In this document: positions 1-8,071 of the stretch, piece after piece
Layout of the letters: the number at the start of each line of letters is the position of its first letter
Numbering within the stretch: position 1 is the first letter of the stretch
Virus record (IMG/VR): IMGVR_UViG_3300026488_000030
Location: 1-52,654 of that record
DNA length: 52,654 nt
Origin: a virus
Reading direction: 5' to 3' (one strand)
Position numbers and translations under genes: made by a program
Notes under the pieces: generated by a model
Seen by the model: the letters and a program-made list of their open reading frames with translations, nothing else
Database searches by the model: none
Told to the model about the DNA's origin: nothing

Positions 1-1
1 A

Positions 2-952
2 ATGTGTAAGCATGGTTTCCACGCTTCCGCACATTGCGACCTGTCTGAAACTGTTGATTATTACCCCAATATCGCAAACAACGAATATGCACTAGTTGAC
101 ATCAATGTTGTTGATAGCACGGACGATAAAGTCGTTGGTGATAGAATTACAATTATCAAGAAGCTGGAAACATTAGACGAGTTAATTGAGTATGATAAAA
201 CAGGCAAATGGTGCGTTGAGTATACAAAACAGGTCCAATGTACCGATGCTGATATCAAACGTCTGGAAGACGCGGTTGTTGAAAAGGACAAGACAGGCGA
301 GTGGTGTTATAAGTTTGCAGCGTGTGTTGATAACATTGATATCAAACGTTTAGAAGATGCAGTTGTTGAAAAAGACGCAACAGGTGAATGGTGTTACTTG
401 TTTGCGAAATATGTCAAAAATGCAGATGCTGAACATCTTGAAAATGCTGTAATAGAAAAGGATAAGACAGGTAAATGGTCTTATCAATTTGCAGCATACA
501 TTGACAATATTAGTATTAAACGTTTAGAAGATGCAGTCGTTGAAAAGGATACAACAGGTGAATGGTGTTATTTGTTCGCCGAACATGTCAAAGATGCAGA
601 TATTAAACGATTGCAAGATATTGTTATTGAGAAAGATAAAACGGGACGACTATGTTTATATTTTGCAGAGTATATTAATAAGGCCGATATTAAACGTTTA
701 GAAGATGCAGTCGTTGAAAAGGACACGACAGGTGAATGGTGTTATTTGTTTGCGAGATGGGTTAAAGGTGCAAATATTGAACGTTTAGAAAATGCTGTAA
801 TTGAGAAAGATAAAACGGGCGAATGGTGTGTTGAATTTGCAGGATGGGTTAAAGGTGCAAATGTTGAACGTCTACGAAATATAGCTGAAGAAAAATTAAG
901 AAAAATACCAGGTAAAGCGCTGAATTTTTGGCGCTTAACTTTCGTTGATTAA
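2..952 (+). CDS. DUF7666-like Trp-Cys repeat protein, copy 1 (5' end outside window)
   Basis: This is the first of four paralogues. The first in-frame Met here aligns with an internal position of the head domain in the complete copies (the stretch just before GFHASAHCDLSE), so the true start lies left of the window. After the truncated DUF7666-like head come about eight 29-residue repeats (87 bp each) with the pattern IKRLEDAVVEKD-TGEWCY-FA--VKGAD, probably two-helix units forming a solenoid. Most repeats carry Trp-Cys at the same place; one has Trp-Ser. The last repeat decays into an unrelated tail (LNFWRLTFVD). The codons for that tail contain an AAGCGC/GCGCTT hairpin at 915-936. The function is unknown. 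The DUF7666 assignment is from memory of the family; the repeats are directly visible. Confidence 0.85.
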   Translation: MCKHGFHASAHCDLSETVDYYPNIANNEYALVDINVVDSTDDKVVGDRITIIKKLETLDELIEYDKTGKWCVEYTKQVQCTDADIKRLEDAVVEKDKTGEWCYKFAACVDNIDIKRLEDAVVEKDATGEWCYLFAKYVKNADAEHLENAVIEKDKTGKWSYQFAAYIDNISIKRLEDAVVEKDTTGEWCYLFAEHVKDADIKRLQDIVIEKDKTGRLCLYFAEYINKADIKRLEDAVVEKDTTGEWCYLFARWVKGANIERLENAVIEKDKTGEWCVEFAGWVKGANVERLRNIAEEKLRKIPGKALNFWRLTFVD

Positions 953-966
953 AAAGGAGGTTCACA

Positions 967-1860
967 ATGATAAGACTCAAATCCATTCAAACAGGTAGCA
1001 TAAATTTCGATTTAGATTGCGGTAAACAACATGAAAATTTCACTTACAAAGATACCACATTGTCTAAAGCTACTCTTATCTTAGGTGATGAAAGGAAATA
1101 TCAAATTTTGCAAAATGTGTATGATGCATTGTGCATAACTGATGATTTCTTACATATGAGAAGCTATACTTCTCACCTTTACTATTCGACTGTATCTTTA
1201 AACGGTGAAACTAAAGTTACATTTGCAAGTAATGGTCCCATTGAAATTAATATAAATAATAAAAAGGTTAGCTTATTAAATATACGAGCTAGATTTGCAT
1301 ATATCACAGATGATAATATAGATAACCATCTATACCTACTAGGTAGGCGTAGACGAGACTATGTTGCATATTTACAGAGCCTACTGAAAGACTTCGATCT
1401 CACTGTTACGTTTAGCTCCGATAATACTATCACTTGCAACGGCATAACATATGATAGTAGTATCAAGGAATTTATTAGAAGCAGTAGCAGAGTTAGAGGT
1501 ATACTAAAAGGTCTATTTGCTATCATTCATATGCAAGTAGAAGATGGAATAGTATTACTGGAAGATTTAGACAGTGGAATTGATTATGAAACACTTAAAG
1601 AGTTATGGGCGAGGTTCTTACGAACAGCAAATGGCAGAATCATAGCTACAAGTAATGATGCACAACTATTACAAAATAAAGATTTATTCAGTTTGTGCAA
1701 TATACAAATTTGTGATGGTAATGATGTGTACAAGCTGAGTGAAATAAACGGTATTGAAACGGTGGATGATATTTACAAAGCGTATATGAATGGTAAGTTA
1801 GGCGGAGTAACGGATTATACGACATTGAACTTTGATCAATTCATAGATGAAACTAAATGA
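967..1860 (+). CDS. Degenerate ABC/OLD-type ATPase-like protein
   Basis: A 297-residue protein with a strong AGGAGG ribosome binding site 14 bases after the upstream gene. The C-terminal half resembles AAA_15/AAA_21 (RecF/OLD-like) ATPases. A serine-rich signature-like segment SSSRVRGILKGLFAII is followed by a Walker B/D-loop stretch VLLEDLDSGIDYETLKELW and then a switch-like RIIATSNDAQLL. The N-terminal Walker A is not recognisable: where a GxxGxGKS/T loop is expected there is LILGDERKYQIL. It may therefore be a pseudo-ATPase or a regulatory partner. OLD-family proteins often act in phage-host conflict, but nothing here shows a substrate. The family call is moderately sure; loss of ATPase activity is inferred. 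Confidence 0.6.
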   Translation: MIRLKSIQTGSINFDLDCGKQHENFTYKDTTLSKATLILGDERKYQILQNVYDALCITDDFLHMRSYTSHLYYSTVSLNGETKVTFASNGPIEININNKKVSLLNIRARFAYITDDNIDNHLYLLGRRRRDYVAYLQSLLKDFDLTVTFSSDNTITCNGITYDSSIKEFIRSSSRVRGILKGLFAIIHMQVEDGIVLLEDLDSGIDYETLKELWARFLRTANGRIIATSNDAQLLQNKDLFSLCNIQICDGNDVYKLSEINGIETVDDIYKAYMNGKLGGVTDYTTLNFDQFIDETK

Positions 1861-1934
1861 GTAATTGAAAGCACCGATTTTGATATTAGTAATTTTCAGC
1901 ACTTCACTTTCATTGCTTAAAAGGAGGCGAACAT

Positions 1935-2399
1935 ATGATAGAGAAAATTATGGTTGACTATGTAAACCCAGACGCAAGTGAAGAACCATATGTAGCTCTC
2001 GTAAATGTCATGTGTAATGATGGCACTATATACCACCCAACCACATTAATAGAATTATTGCAATATGCTCTAAAAGCGGAGGGATTTGAACTGTTAGTTA
2101 CAGATGAAGGTGCTTCTATTGTTAAATGTTTGTCAAACAAAGGTCGATATGAAGTGTATAAACTACATGATGGTCAAGTCAATATGATCAAAAAATCAGT
2201 AGATTTACGGGGATTACAAAGGAGACAATTTGAAGAATATCTAAAAGAAGTTAAGAGTATAGTTTTTATTGCAAATGAAAACGACGCCAAAATAGTATTA
2301 TTTAGTGTTGAGTATGATCTTCACAAGATGAGCTATAAAGAAATGTCTTTGGCTAAATCAGAATATGAATTATCTCGGTATGGACTATCAGATACATAA
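1935..2399 (+). CDS. Small hypothetical protein, paralogue A
   Basis: A 154-residue protein I do not recognise. It is clearly paralogous to the 125-residue protein at 4307-4684. Both begin with a short strand pair (IMVDYV / IVVDYV), then DGTIYHPTTLIELL / GGTVYNAVTLLDM, AEGFELLVTDEGASIVK / AEGYDLEISYTGKSIVK, and GRYEVYKL / GRYDVTEL. A helical segment follows (DLRGLQRRQFEEYLKEV). This copy is longer by about 30 C-terminal residues. AAAAGGAGG precedes the ATG. Each copy lies just upstream of a DUF7666-like repeat gene, so the two families may have duplicated together or work together. No motif points to an enzyme. Confidence 0.75.
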   Translation: MIEKIMVDYVNPDASEEPYVALVNVMCNDGTIYHPTTLIELLQYALKAEGFELLVTDEGASIVKCLSNKGRYEVYKLHDGQVNMIKKSVDLRGLQRRQFEEYLKEVKSIVFIANENDAKIVLFSVEYDLHKMSYKEMSLAKSEYELSRYGLSDT

Positions 2400-2422
2400 A
2401 TATAAGATGAAAGGAGTTAATT

Positions 2423-3616
2423 ATGATAACAGTCAAAGCATTTGACAAAAGACTTATATGCAATGGATTTCAATACGAGGTCGGCAGAACATACACAATG
2501 CCGACTGAAGAAGTCGCAATATGCGAACGTGGTTTCCACGCTTCTGCACATTGTGATCTATCGGAAACTCTCGACTATTACCCAGATGTTGTGAATAATG
2601 AATATGCACTAGTCGATATCAGTGTTGTCAGTAGCACAGATGATAAAGTCGTTGGTGATAAGATTACAATTATCAAGAAGTTGGAAACATTAGACGAGTT
2701 GATTATGTACGATAAGACTGGGGAATGGTGTTATGAGTTTGCAAAAAATACTAATGACATGAATACTATCAAACAATTACAAGACACTATTATCAAGAAT
2801 GATCGAACAGGTGAAATGAGTTATCGTTTCGCAAAAGATATCAAAGGGGCGGATATTGAACAGTTACAGAATTCTGTCATAGAGAAAGATAAAGACGGCA
2901 GATGGTGCTATCGTTTTGCGAATCATGTTAAAGGTGCGAACATTAAGCGTCTCGAAAATGCTGTAATGCAGAAAGATTTATCAGGTCAATGGTGTTATCA
3001 TTTTGCTAAATCTGTTAAAAACGCTAATACCAAACATCTTGAAAATGCAGTTATTGAAAAAGACCCATCTGGAATGTGGTGTTGTAATTTTGCAAAAGAT
3101 GTGAAAGGAGCAGATACTAGTAAGTTACAACAAGCAGTTATTCAAAAAGACAAAACTGGTTTGTGGTCCTACCAATTTGCTAGATTTATTAAGGGAGCAG
3201 ATATTAGTAAATTGCAACAAGAAGTCATTAAAAAAGATCAATCTGGCCAATGGTGCACGTGGTTTGCTTCAGGAGTTAAAGATGCAGATATTAAAGAACT
3301 AGAAGATGCTGTAATCAAAAAAGATTCATCAGGTGAGTGGTGTTATCATTTCGCAAGAGATGTAAGAGGAGCTGATATTGAACGACTCCAAAGTGAAGCG
3401 ATAAAGAAAGATGAGTCTGGTGAGTGGTGTTATTGGTTCGCTAGACTTATTGAGGGTGCAGATATTGAAAAGTTGCAAGAAGCGGTGATTCAAAAAGATT
3501 CATCAGGTGAGTGGTATTATCATTTCGCAAGAGATGTAAGAGGAGCTGATATTGAACGACTCCAAAGTGAAGCGATAAAGAAAGACCAGACTGGTCACTG
3601 GACAATGATGTTGTGA
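2423..3616 (+). CDS. DUF7666-like Trp-Cys repeat protein, copy 2 (complete)
   Basis: A complete paralogue of 397 residues starting MITVKAFDKRLICNGFQY behind an AAAGGAG site. Residues 1 to about 90 form the DUF7666-like head (FHASAHCDLSE, DDKVVGDKITIIKKL). About eleven 29-residue repeats follow, the last cut short (DQTGHWTMML). Most have Trp-Cys, with Trp-Ser, Met-Ser and Trp-Tyr variants. The segments 3323-3411 and 3497-3585 are identical except for one base. Their offset of 174 bp equals two repeat units, so the array grew recently by unequal duplication; the one change turns a Trp-Cys codon pair into Trp-Tyr. The radical-SAM gene follows 71 bases later. The function is unknown. Confidence 0.88.
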   Translation: MITVKAFDKRLICNGFQYEVGRTYTMPTEEVAICERGFHASAHCDLSETLDYYPDVVNNEYALVDISVVSSTDDKVVGDKITIIKKLETLDELIMYDKTGEWCYEFAKNTNDMNTIKQLQDTIIKNDRTGEMSYRFAKDIKGADIEQLQNSVIEKDKDGRWCYRFANHVKGANIKRLENAVMQKDLSGQWCYHFAKSVKNANTKHLENAVIEKDPSGMWCCNFAKDVKGADTSKLQQAVIQKDKTGLWSYQFARFIKGADISKLQQEVIKKDQSGQWCTWFASGVKDADIKELEDAVIKKDSSGEWCYHFARDVRGADIERLQSEAIKKDESGEWCYWFARLIEGADIEKLQEAVIQKDSSGEWYYHFARDVRGADIERLQSEAIKKDQTGHWTMML

Positions 3617-3617
3617 A

Positions 3618-3645
3618 TTACCATACCTGACTGGTATGTAATCCA
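3618..3645 (+). other. Short intergenic hairpin upstream of the radical-SAM gene
   Basis: CATACC and GGTATG flank the five-base loop TGACT, and the stem extends outward by four A-T pairs with one bulged C. No T-run follows, so it is not a standard terminator. It could stabilise the message or attenuate between the repeat protein and the radical-SAM gene. Confidence 0.4.
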
Positions 3646-3687
3646 AACTTGTGGTTAATATATCAAAGTAACACGAAGAGGTGTTAA

Positions 3688-4281
3688 ATGAGACAGTTGA
3701 CAATTGATGAAGTAAGGAAAATGAAAATTGCTGAGATTGGGATACAAATAACAACTAAATGCAATTTCAATTGCAAACACTGTTTCGTAAAGAATAAGCA
3801 TAATAATACTGAAGATATAGACGTGAAGAAACTTAAACAGATTCTAGATAACATAGAACTGTCAGAAGTGAAGAAAGTGCTAATTCTCGGTGGAGAGATT
3901 AGTCTAAAACCTACGCTTGTTAAAGCGGTATTAGAGTTATTGAAAACAAAATGTTCCAATGCAAACATCATTCTATTTTCGAATGGGTCTAACATCAAAC
4001 CACTTCTTAATATTGTAGAACCATTTAACAACTTGAAACTCGGTCTAGTTCTATCCGATACGAGTTATCACAGGATGAATAGTAATTACAAAAGTATTAA
4101 AGAAGAAGTTCTGCCACTAATACCAGACGGCGTTTTCAAGTTAGGTGTAGAGATTGTTGGCGATGAAAAACTGAAAATTTTCAGATCAGACTTGTCTGAC
4201 TTAAGTAAGGAAGATATGTCTGGTATAGGCATTAATGCTTTAGGTGATATCTATCCAGACAGCTGTATCATACCAGACTAA
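3688..4281 (+). CDS. Short radical-SAM enzyme
   Basis: A 197-residue radical S-adenosylmethionine protein. The 4Fe-4S motif CxxxCxxC is visible near residue 30 as CNFNCKHC. The next SAM-binding elements are GGEISLKP (the usual GGEP-like loop) and LFSNGSN. The C-terminal GINALGDIYPDSC resembles the tail of SPASM/twitch-type enzymes but has only one Cys there, so no complete auxiliary cluster domain is present. The protein is short for the family. GAGGTG precedes the ATG. It sits between two Trp-Cys repeat genes, which makes those cysteine-rich repeats a conceivable substrate; this is inference only. Other options are a nucleotide-modifying or activase-type radical-SAM enzyme. Confidence 0.85.
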   Translation: MRQLTIDEVRKMKIAEIGIQITTKCNFNCKHCFVKNKHNNTEDIDVKKLKQILDNIELSEVKKVLILGGEISLKPTLVKAVLELLKTKCSNANIILFSNGSNIKPLLNIVEPFNNLKLGLVLSDTSYHRMNSNYKSIKEEVLPLIPDGVFKLGVEIVGDEKLKIFRSDLSDLSKEDMSGIGINALGDIYPDSCIIPD

Positions 4282-4306
4282 ATCAAGTGAAAGGAGGTAG
4301 TAAATA

Positions 4307-4684
4307 GTGAAAAAAATTGTAGTCGATTACGTTGAAAGAGGCAATGAAATGATTGTAGCACATGTTAGTATTATACATGATGGTGGAACTGTGTATAACG
4401 CAGTGACATTATTGGATATGACACGGGAAGTTTTAAGAGCTGAGGGGTACGATTTGGAAATATCATATACTGGGAAAAGTATTGTTAAATATTTGCCAAA
4501 TGGAGGACGATATGATGTGACTGAGTTGAGGGATGATGAAATTAAAATGATTAAAGAAGCGCCGGATTTGCACGGGTTGTCCAAGGAACAGTTTGACAAG
4601 TATGTCGAGATGATTCAACAGATACTCAAACGTGCAGTTGAGAATGACAACGTATCAATGCGCAGAGTGGAATATGAACTGTAG
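4307..4684 (+). CDS. Small hypothetical protein, paralogue B
   Basis: A 125-residue paralogue of the 1935-2399 product, starting at GTG behind AAAGGAGG. The shared pattern includes IVVDYV, GGTVYNAVTLLDM, AEGYDLEISYTGKSIVKYL and GRYDVTEL, and the protein ends in a helical region (LSKEQFDKYVEMIQQILKRA). It lies right after the radical-SAM gene and before the third DUF7666-like repeat gene. An intrinsic terminator follows its stop codon, closing this transcription unit. The function is unknown. Confidence 0.75.
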   Translation: MKKIVVDYVERGNEMIVAHVSIIHDGGTVYNAVTLLDMTREVLRAEGYDLEISYTGKSIVKYLPNGGRYDVTELRDDEIKMIKEAPDLHGLSKEQFDKYVEMIQQILKRAVENDNVSMRRVEYEL

Positions 4685-4699
4685 TTAACACCCTAACAC

Positions 4700-4727
4700 C
4701 CCCTGTAGACACAGGGGTAATTTTTGT
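4700..4727 (+). terminator. Intrinsic terminator
   Basis: A perfect 7-bp stem CCCCTGT/ACAGGGG with loop AGAC is followed by TAATTTTTG. It ends the unit containing the radical-SAM and small paralogue genes and lies directly before the ribosome binding site of the next repeat gene. It may also act as an attenuator for that gene. Confidence 0.85.
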
Positions 4728-4745
4728 GTGAAAAAGGAGGTGTTC

Positions 4746-5711
4746 GTGATTACAGTAAAAGCATTCAACAGGGGTCTTAAATGTCACGGATTTCAATATC
4801 AAGTCGGTGAAACGTATACAATGCCCGCTGAAGAGGTTAAAATATGCAAGCGTGGCTTCCACGCTTCTGCACATTGTGATCTATCGGAAACCGTTGGATA
4901 TTACCCAGATGTTGCAAATAACGAATATGCACTAGTTGACATCAACGTTGTTGATAGCACCGACGATAAAGTCGTTGGTGATAAAATTACAATCATCAAG
5001 AAGCTGGAAACGTTAGACGAGTTAATTAAGTATGATAAAACTGGCAGATGGTGTTACTGGTTTGCAAGAGATAGTAGAAGTACTAATATTAAGCGATTAG
5101 AAGACGCTGTAATTGAAAAAGACCCGACAGGTGAATGGTGTGCATATTTTGCGATATATGTCAAAGGTGCTAATATTGGGTGTTTAGAGGAAGCAGTGAT
5201 AGAAAAGGATAAAACGGGAAAATGGTGTGTTGAATTTGCAGAATGGGTTAAAGATGCTAACATAGAACGTCTGCAAGATGCTGTAATCGAAAAGGATAAA
5301 ACTGGAAAACGGTGTACATATTTTGCAAAATGGATTAAAGATGCTGATATTAAGCGTCTCGAAGACGCTGTGATAGAAAAGGATAGTACAGGTGAATTAT
5401 GCATATATTTTGTACAAAATATTGACGATGCTAATATTAAGCGTTTAGAAGACGCAGTAATTGAAAAAGATTCAACGGGTGAATGGTGTACATATTTTGC
5501 TGCAAATATCAAAGGTGCTAATATCAAGCGTCTCGAAAACGCGGTGATTGAAAAGGATGAAACTGGGGAATGGTGTAAATATTTCGCGATATATGTCAGA
5601 GGTGCTGATATTGAGCGTTTAGAAGATGCTATAGCTGAAAAAGATGAAGTAGGCAAGTGGTATGAGTATTTTAGTGAACATGTCACCAGAGAGAATTACA
5701 ATTCGCAGTAG
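4746..5711 (+). CDS. DUF7666-like Trp-Cys repeat protein, copy 3
   Basis: A complete paralogue of about 321 residues. I chose the GTG at 4746 because it gives the N-terminus (M)ITVKAFNRGLKCHGFQY shared with the other copies and lies five bases after AAGGAGG. An in-frame GTG at 4728 would put the ribosome binding site inside the gene. The head domain covers about residues 1-90, followed by about eight 29-residue repeats ending in KWYEYFSEHV. Trp-Cys is kept in most repeats, with KRC and ELC variants. A long open frame on the opposite strand within this gene is a by-product of the repeats. The function is unknown. Confidence 0.87.
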   Translation: MITVKAFNRGLKCHGFQYQVGETYTMPAEEVKICKRGFHASAHCDLSETVGYYPDVANNEYALVDINVVDSTDDKVVGDKITIIKKLETLDELIKYDKTGRWCYWFARDSRSTNIKRLEDAVIEKDPTGEWCAYFAIYVKGANIGCLEEAVIEKDKTGKWCVEFAEWVKDANIERLQDAVIEKDKTGKRCTYFAKWIKDADIKRLEDAVIEKDSTGELCIYFVQNIDDANIKRLEDAVIEKDSTGEWCTYFAANIKGANIKRLENAVIEKDETGEWCKYFAIYVRGADIERLEDAIAEKDEVGKWYEYFSEHVTRENYNSQ

Positions 5712-5820
5712 ATTATGTTCGATTCAACGTTGATACGTCCTATTGATAATCACATTGTAATTGAGTGAACTACCAATGAACGTTCACAGAGAGTTCAGTA
5801 TTTTGTAACCACTTTTCAAC

Positions 5821-5836
5821 AGAAATCATTATAAAT
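5821..5836 (+). promoter_or_regulatory. Candidate phage promoter motif (AGAAAT class), site 1
   Basis: AGAAATCATTATAAAT lies 51 bases upstream of the 5872 start. The same AGAAAT-centred, AT-rich motif occurs 37-65 bases upstream of four other isolated plus-strand genes. The promoter role is inferred from position and recurrence. Confidence 0.5.
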
Positions 5837-5871
5837 GAGAATTGCTTTTTCATATGTAGGAGGTGAAACAT

Positions 5872-6243
5872 GTGACGGTTGTACAAAAGTCAATGCAAAT
5901 GGATTGTAGGATGTGTTCACAAAATTTTAAATTGAAGAAGGAGGTATTGCAAATGGTACTTTTTGAACAGGTTTTAGAAAAACACGCTGGGAAAACGGTG
6001 AAAGATAGTGAATTGTTGAAGAAATTGTTGGAAGAAGCGCGCAAATTCAAAGACGGAGAATGGCATACAGAAGGTGTAAACGGTGAACCACAATACAATG
6101 TGGAACATGGCAATATAAGCATACGTTTATGCGTTAAGTGGCCAGATGTTAAGCAAATTCTAGAAGGTATTGACATAAAAGAATTAGTCTGGATGATCGA
6201 ACTGCAGGATGAAAATAGAAAGGTAATAGTCACAAAAGGCTAA
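5872..6243 (+). CDS. Hypothetical protein with two possible starts
   Basis: An unrecognised protein of about 123 residues from GTG 5872 (GGAGGTG six bases upstream). An in-frame ATG at 5953 has its own AAGGAGG and would give about 96 residues starting MVLFEQVLEKH. The extra N-terminal segment carries a CRMC pair, reminiscent of half a zinc site. The rest is a helix (ELLKKLLEEARKFKDGEWH) then a strand-rich region with NVEHGNISIRLCVKWPD and MIELQDENRKVIV. The MVLFEQ start resembles MFLEQI of the lone plus-strand gene at 15622, which has the same promoter motif. An intrinsic terminator follows. Both starts may be used. Confidence 0.65.
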   Translation: MTVVQKSMQMDCRMCSQNFKLKKEVLQMVLFEQVLEKHAGKTVKDSELLKKLLEEARKFKDGEWHTEGVNGEPQYNVEHGNISIRLCVKWPDVKQILEGIDIKELVWMIELQDENRKVIVTKG

Positions 6244-6259
6244 GGTTAAAATGCGAATG

Positions 6260-6290
6260 CGGACGGCTTAATAGTCGTCCGTTATTTTTG
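6260..6290 (+). terminator. Intrinsic terminator
   Basis: The stem CGGACGGC/GTCGTCCG (one G-T pair) is followed by TTATTTTTG. It ends the 5872 gene, and R1 copy 1 begins right after. Confidence 0.85.
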
Positions 6291-6300
6291 TCTATTTTTA

Positions 6301-6660
6301 TTTAGCGCGCGAATTGCGGCGGCTATTGCAAGTGGTTGAAGCTGTTACGCTAACAGCGCTTAAATCGCGTGTTAACATTCTCAGCTAAAGTCAGAATGCC
6401 ATACACGCGATAACACGCTCATATCGCAAACAGCTGAAGCTGTTACGCCAACAGCGAATAAATCGCGTGTTATCACCCATGGCTAAAATCAGAGTGCTAT
6501 ACGCAGAATAATTTGCACATATAGCGACGTAAACGCGCCTATATGCGACGATATGAGCGCCATCAATATGAAACATTGAATTCGACTGTATCGTTGCATA
6601 TACGCGAAGTATGTCGCTATTAGAGCCAGGTTATAGTATAGTTATTGTAGTGAGTATGTA
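6301..6660 (+). repeat. R1 hairpin repeat, copy 1 (core 6521-6620)
   Basis: A non-coding block opening with TTTAGCGCGC, then a chain of small hairpins (for example AACAGC/GCTGTT around TGAA), then the 100-nt core. The core starts ATAGCGAC and ends GTCGCTAT, which pair; the inner arm TATATGCGACGATA pairs with TATCGTTGCATATA. This copy carries both GTTG and GCATATA variants that remain paired. It ends with a tail related to the TAGTGAGT sequence and precedes the 6747 gene. Confidence 0.85.
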
Positions 6661-6680
6661 TTAGATTCAACAAATGCAAA

Positions 6681-6692
6681 TAGAAATTATCT
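6681..6692 (+). promoter_or_regulatory. Candidate phage promoter motif (AGAAAT class), site 2
   Basis: TAGAAATTATCT lies downstream of R1 copy 1 and 65 bases before the 6747 start. It matches the AGAAATTAT motif before the plus-strand units at 23989 and 31046. Confidence 0.45.
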
Positions 6693-6746
6693 GATGATAG
6701 ATAGATTCCTTGTCTATTGAAGCAATAAGTTGAAAAGGAGGTGTTT

Positions 6747-7685
6747 ATGATTACAGTAAAAGCTTTTAACAAAGGTTTAATTTGCAACAGTTTTCAGTAT
6801 CAAGTTGGCAAAACGTATACAATGCCGGCTGAAGAAGTTAAAATATGTGAGCGTGGCTTCCACGCTTCTGCACATTGTGACCTGTCTGAAACTATTGAGT
6901 ATTACCCTAATGTTGCAAACAACGAATACGCATTGGTTGATATCAATGTTGTTGACAGTGTAGATGATAAGGTTGTTGGTGATAAAATTACAATCATCAA
7001 GAAACTAGAAACATTAGATGAGTTAATCCAGTACGATAAAACGGGTGAATGGTGTTATCAGTTCGCAAAAAGCAGTAGAAGCACCAACGTTAAATATTTA
7101 GAAGATGCTGTAGTTGAAAAAGATTCAACGGGTGAATGGTGTACATATTTTGCAGAATATATCAAAGGTGCAAACATTAAGCGATTAGAAGATGCAGTAA
7201 TAAAGAAAGACAAAATTGGTCAATGGTGCACATATTTTGCACAATGGGTCAAAGGTGTAGATATTAAGCGCCTGGAGTGTGCTATTGTTGAGAAAGATGA
7301 AACAGGAAGGTGGTGTGCAGCATTTGCAGCAAGTGACAAAAATGTTGATATCAAACGTTTTGAAGATTTAGTGATTGAGAGAGACGCAACAGGTGAGGCG
7401 TGTTACTGCTTTGCTGTTGACGTAAAAGGTGCTGACATTAAGCGATTAGAAGATGAAGTGATAGAAAAGGATAAAACAGGCCAGTGGTGTGCATATTTCG
7501 CAGAAACTGTTAAAGGTGCAGATATTAAGCGTCTCGAAGACGCTGTGATAGAAAAAGATAAAACAGGTGAATGGTGTACAATATTTGCATTGTTTGTCGA
7601 TAATGCAAATGTGGAACGTCTGAAAACTGCTGTAATGAAAAAAGACAAGGAGGGTAAATGGTGTAAATATTTCACTAAACATTGA
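6747..7685 (+). CDS. DUF7666-like Trp-Cys repeat protein, copy 4
   Basis: A complete paralogue of about 312 residues, MITVKAFNKGLICNSFQY. The ATG at 6747 lies five bases after AAGGAGG; an in-frame GTG two codons earlier overlaps the ribosome binding site. The head domain (FHASAHCDLSE, DDKVVGDKITIIKKL) is followed by about eight 29-residue repeats. Almost all have a Cys after the Trp, and one has EACYCF with the Trp lost. It forms its own unit, with R1 copy 1 and an AGAAAT motif upstream and an intrinsic terminator just downstream. The function is unknown. Confidence 0.88.
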   Translation: MITVKAFNKGLICNSFQYQVGKTYTMPAEEVKICERGFHASAHCDLSETIEYYPNVANNEYALVDINVVDSVDDKVVGDKITIIKKLETLDELIQYDKTGEWCYQFAKSSRSTNVKYLEDAVVEKDSTGEWCTYFAEYIKGANIKRLEDAVIKKDKIGQWCTYFAQWVKGVDIKRLECAIVEKDETGRWCAAFAASDKNVDIKRFEDLVIERDATGEACYCFAVDVKGADIKRLEDEVIEKDKTGQWCAYFAETVKGADIKRLEDAVIEKDKTGEWCTIFALFVDNANVERLKTAVMKKDKEGKWCKYFTKH

Positions 7686-7708
7686 ATGTTAGATAACACG
7701 AGTTCAAT

Positions 7709-7746
7709 GGCAAGGGTCTAGTGTGGACTCTTGCCTTATTTTATTT
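7709..7746 (+). terminator. Intrinsic terminator
   Basis: The stem GGCAAGGGTC/GACTCTTGCC (one G-T pair) with loop TAGTGTG is followed by TTATTTTATTT. It ends the copy-4 repeat gene. Confidence 0.88.
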
Positions 7747-7747
7747 G

Positions 7748-8040
7748 TTAAGCGCGCAAATTGCGATGATTATTGACGCTAGGTTTACCTGTGACTTAGA
7801 AAGTCGCAGTGTGATATGCGGTTCACTCTCCGCATATCACAAACAGCTGAAGCTGTTACGCTACCAGCGCCTAAACACGCGCATATAGCGACGTAAACGC
7901 GCCTATATGCGACGATATGAGCGCCATCAATATAAAACATTGAATTCGACTATATCGTTTAATATACGCGAAGTATGTCGCTATTAAAGCCAGGTTGCGG
8001 ATATAGTTACTATAGTGAGTGTATGTTATAATTAGTTGTA
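7748..8040 (+). repeat. R1 hairpin repeat, copy 2 (core 7885-7984)
   Basis: It starts at TTAAGCGCGC after a terminator. It has the CAGCTGAAGCTG hairpin and the 100-nt core with ATAGCGAC/GTCGCTAT ends. The right arm reads TATCGTTTAATATACGCG, so the middle of the long stem is less perfect than in other copies. It shares this variant with copy 3, which suggests a tandem duplication of the two. Confidence 0.85.
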
Positions 8041-8071
8041 ACTGACGCGATTGCCAAAATCGAGATACCAC

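Noticed and set aside
5054-5686. Long minus-strand frame opposite repeat protein copy 3 (and similar ones opposite copies 1, 2 and 4)
   Set aside because: The repeats create long shadow frames. None has a ribosome binding site, and the encoded protein is low complexity.
6521-6620. R1 core as a tRNA or hammerhead ribozyme
   Set aside because: No cloverleaf with a TTC loop and no CUGAUGA/GAAA core could be found.
4746-7685. Repeat proteins as ankyrin or TPR proteins
   Set aside because: The 29-residue length is near, but the consensus residues of either family are absent.
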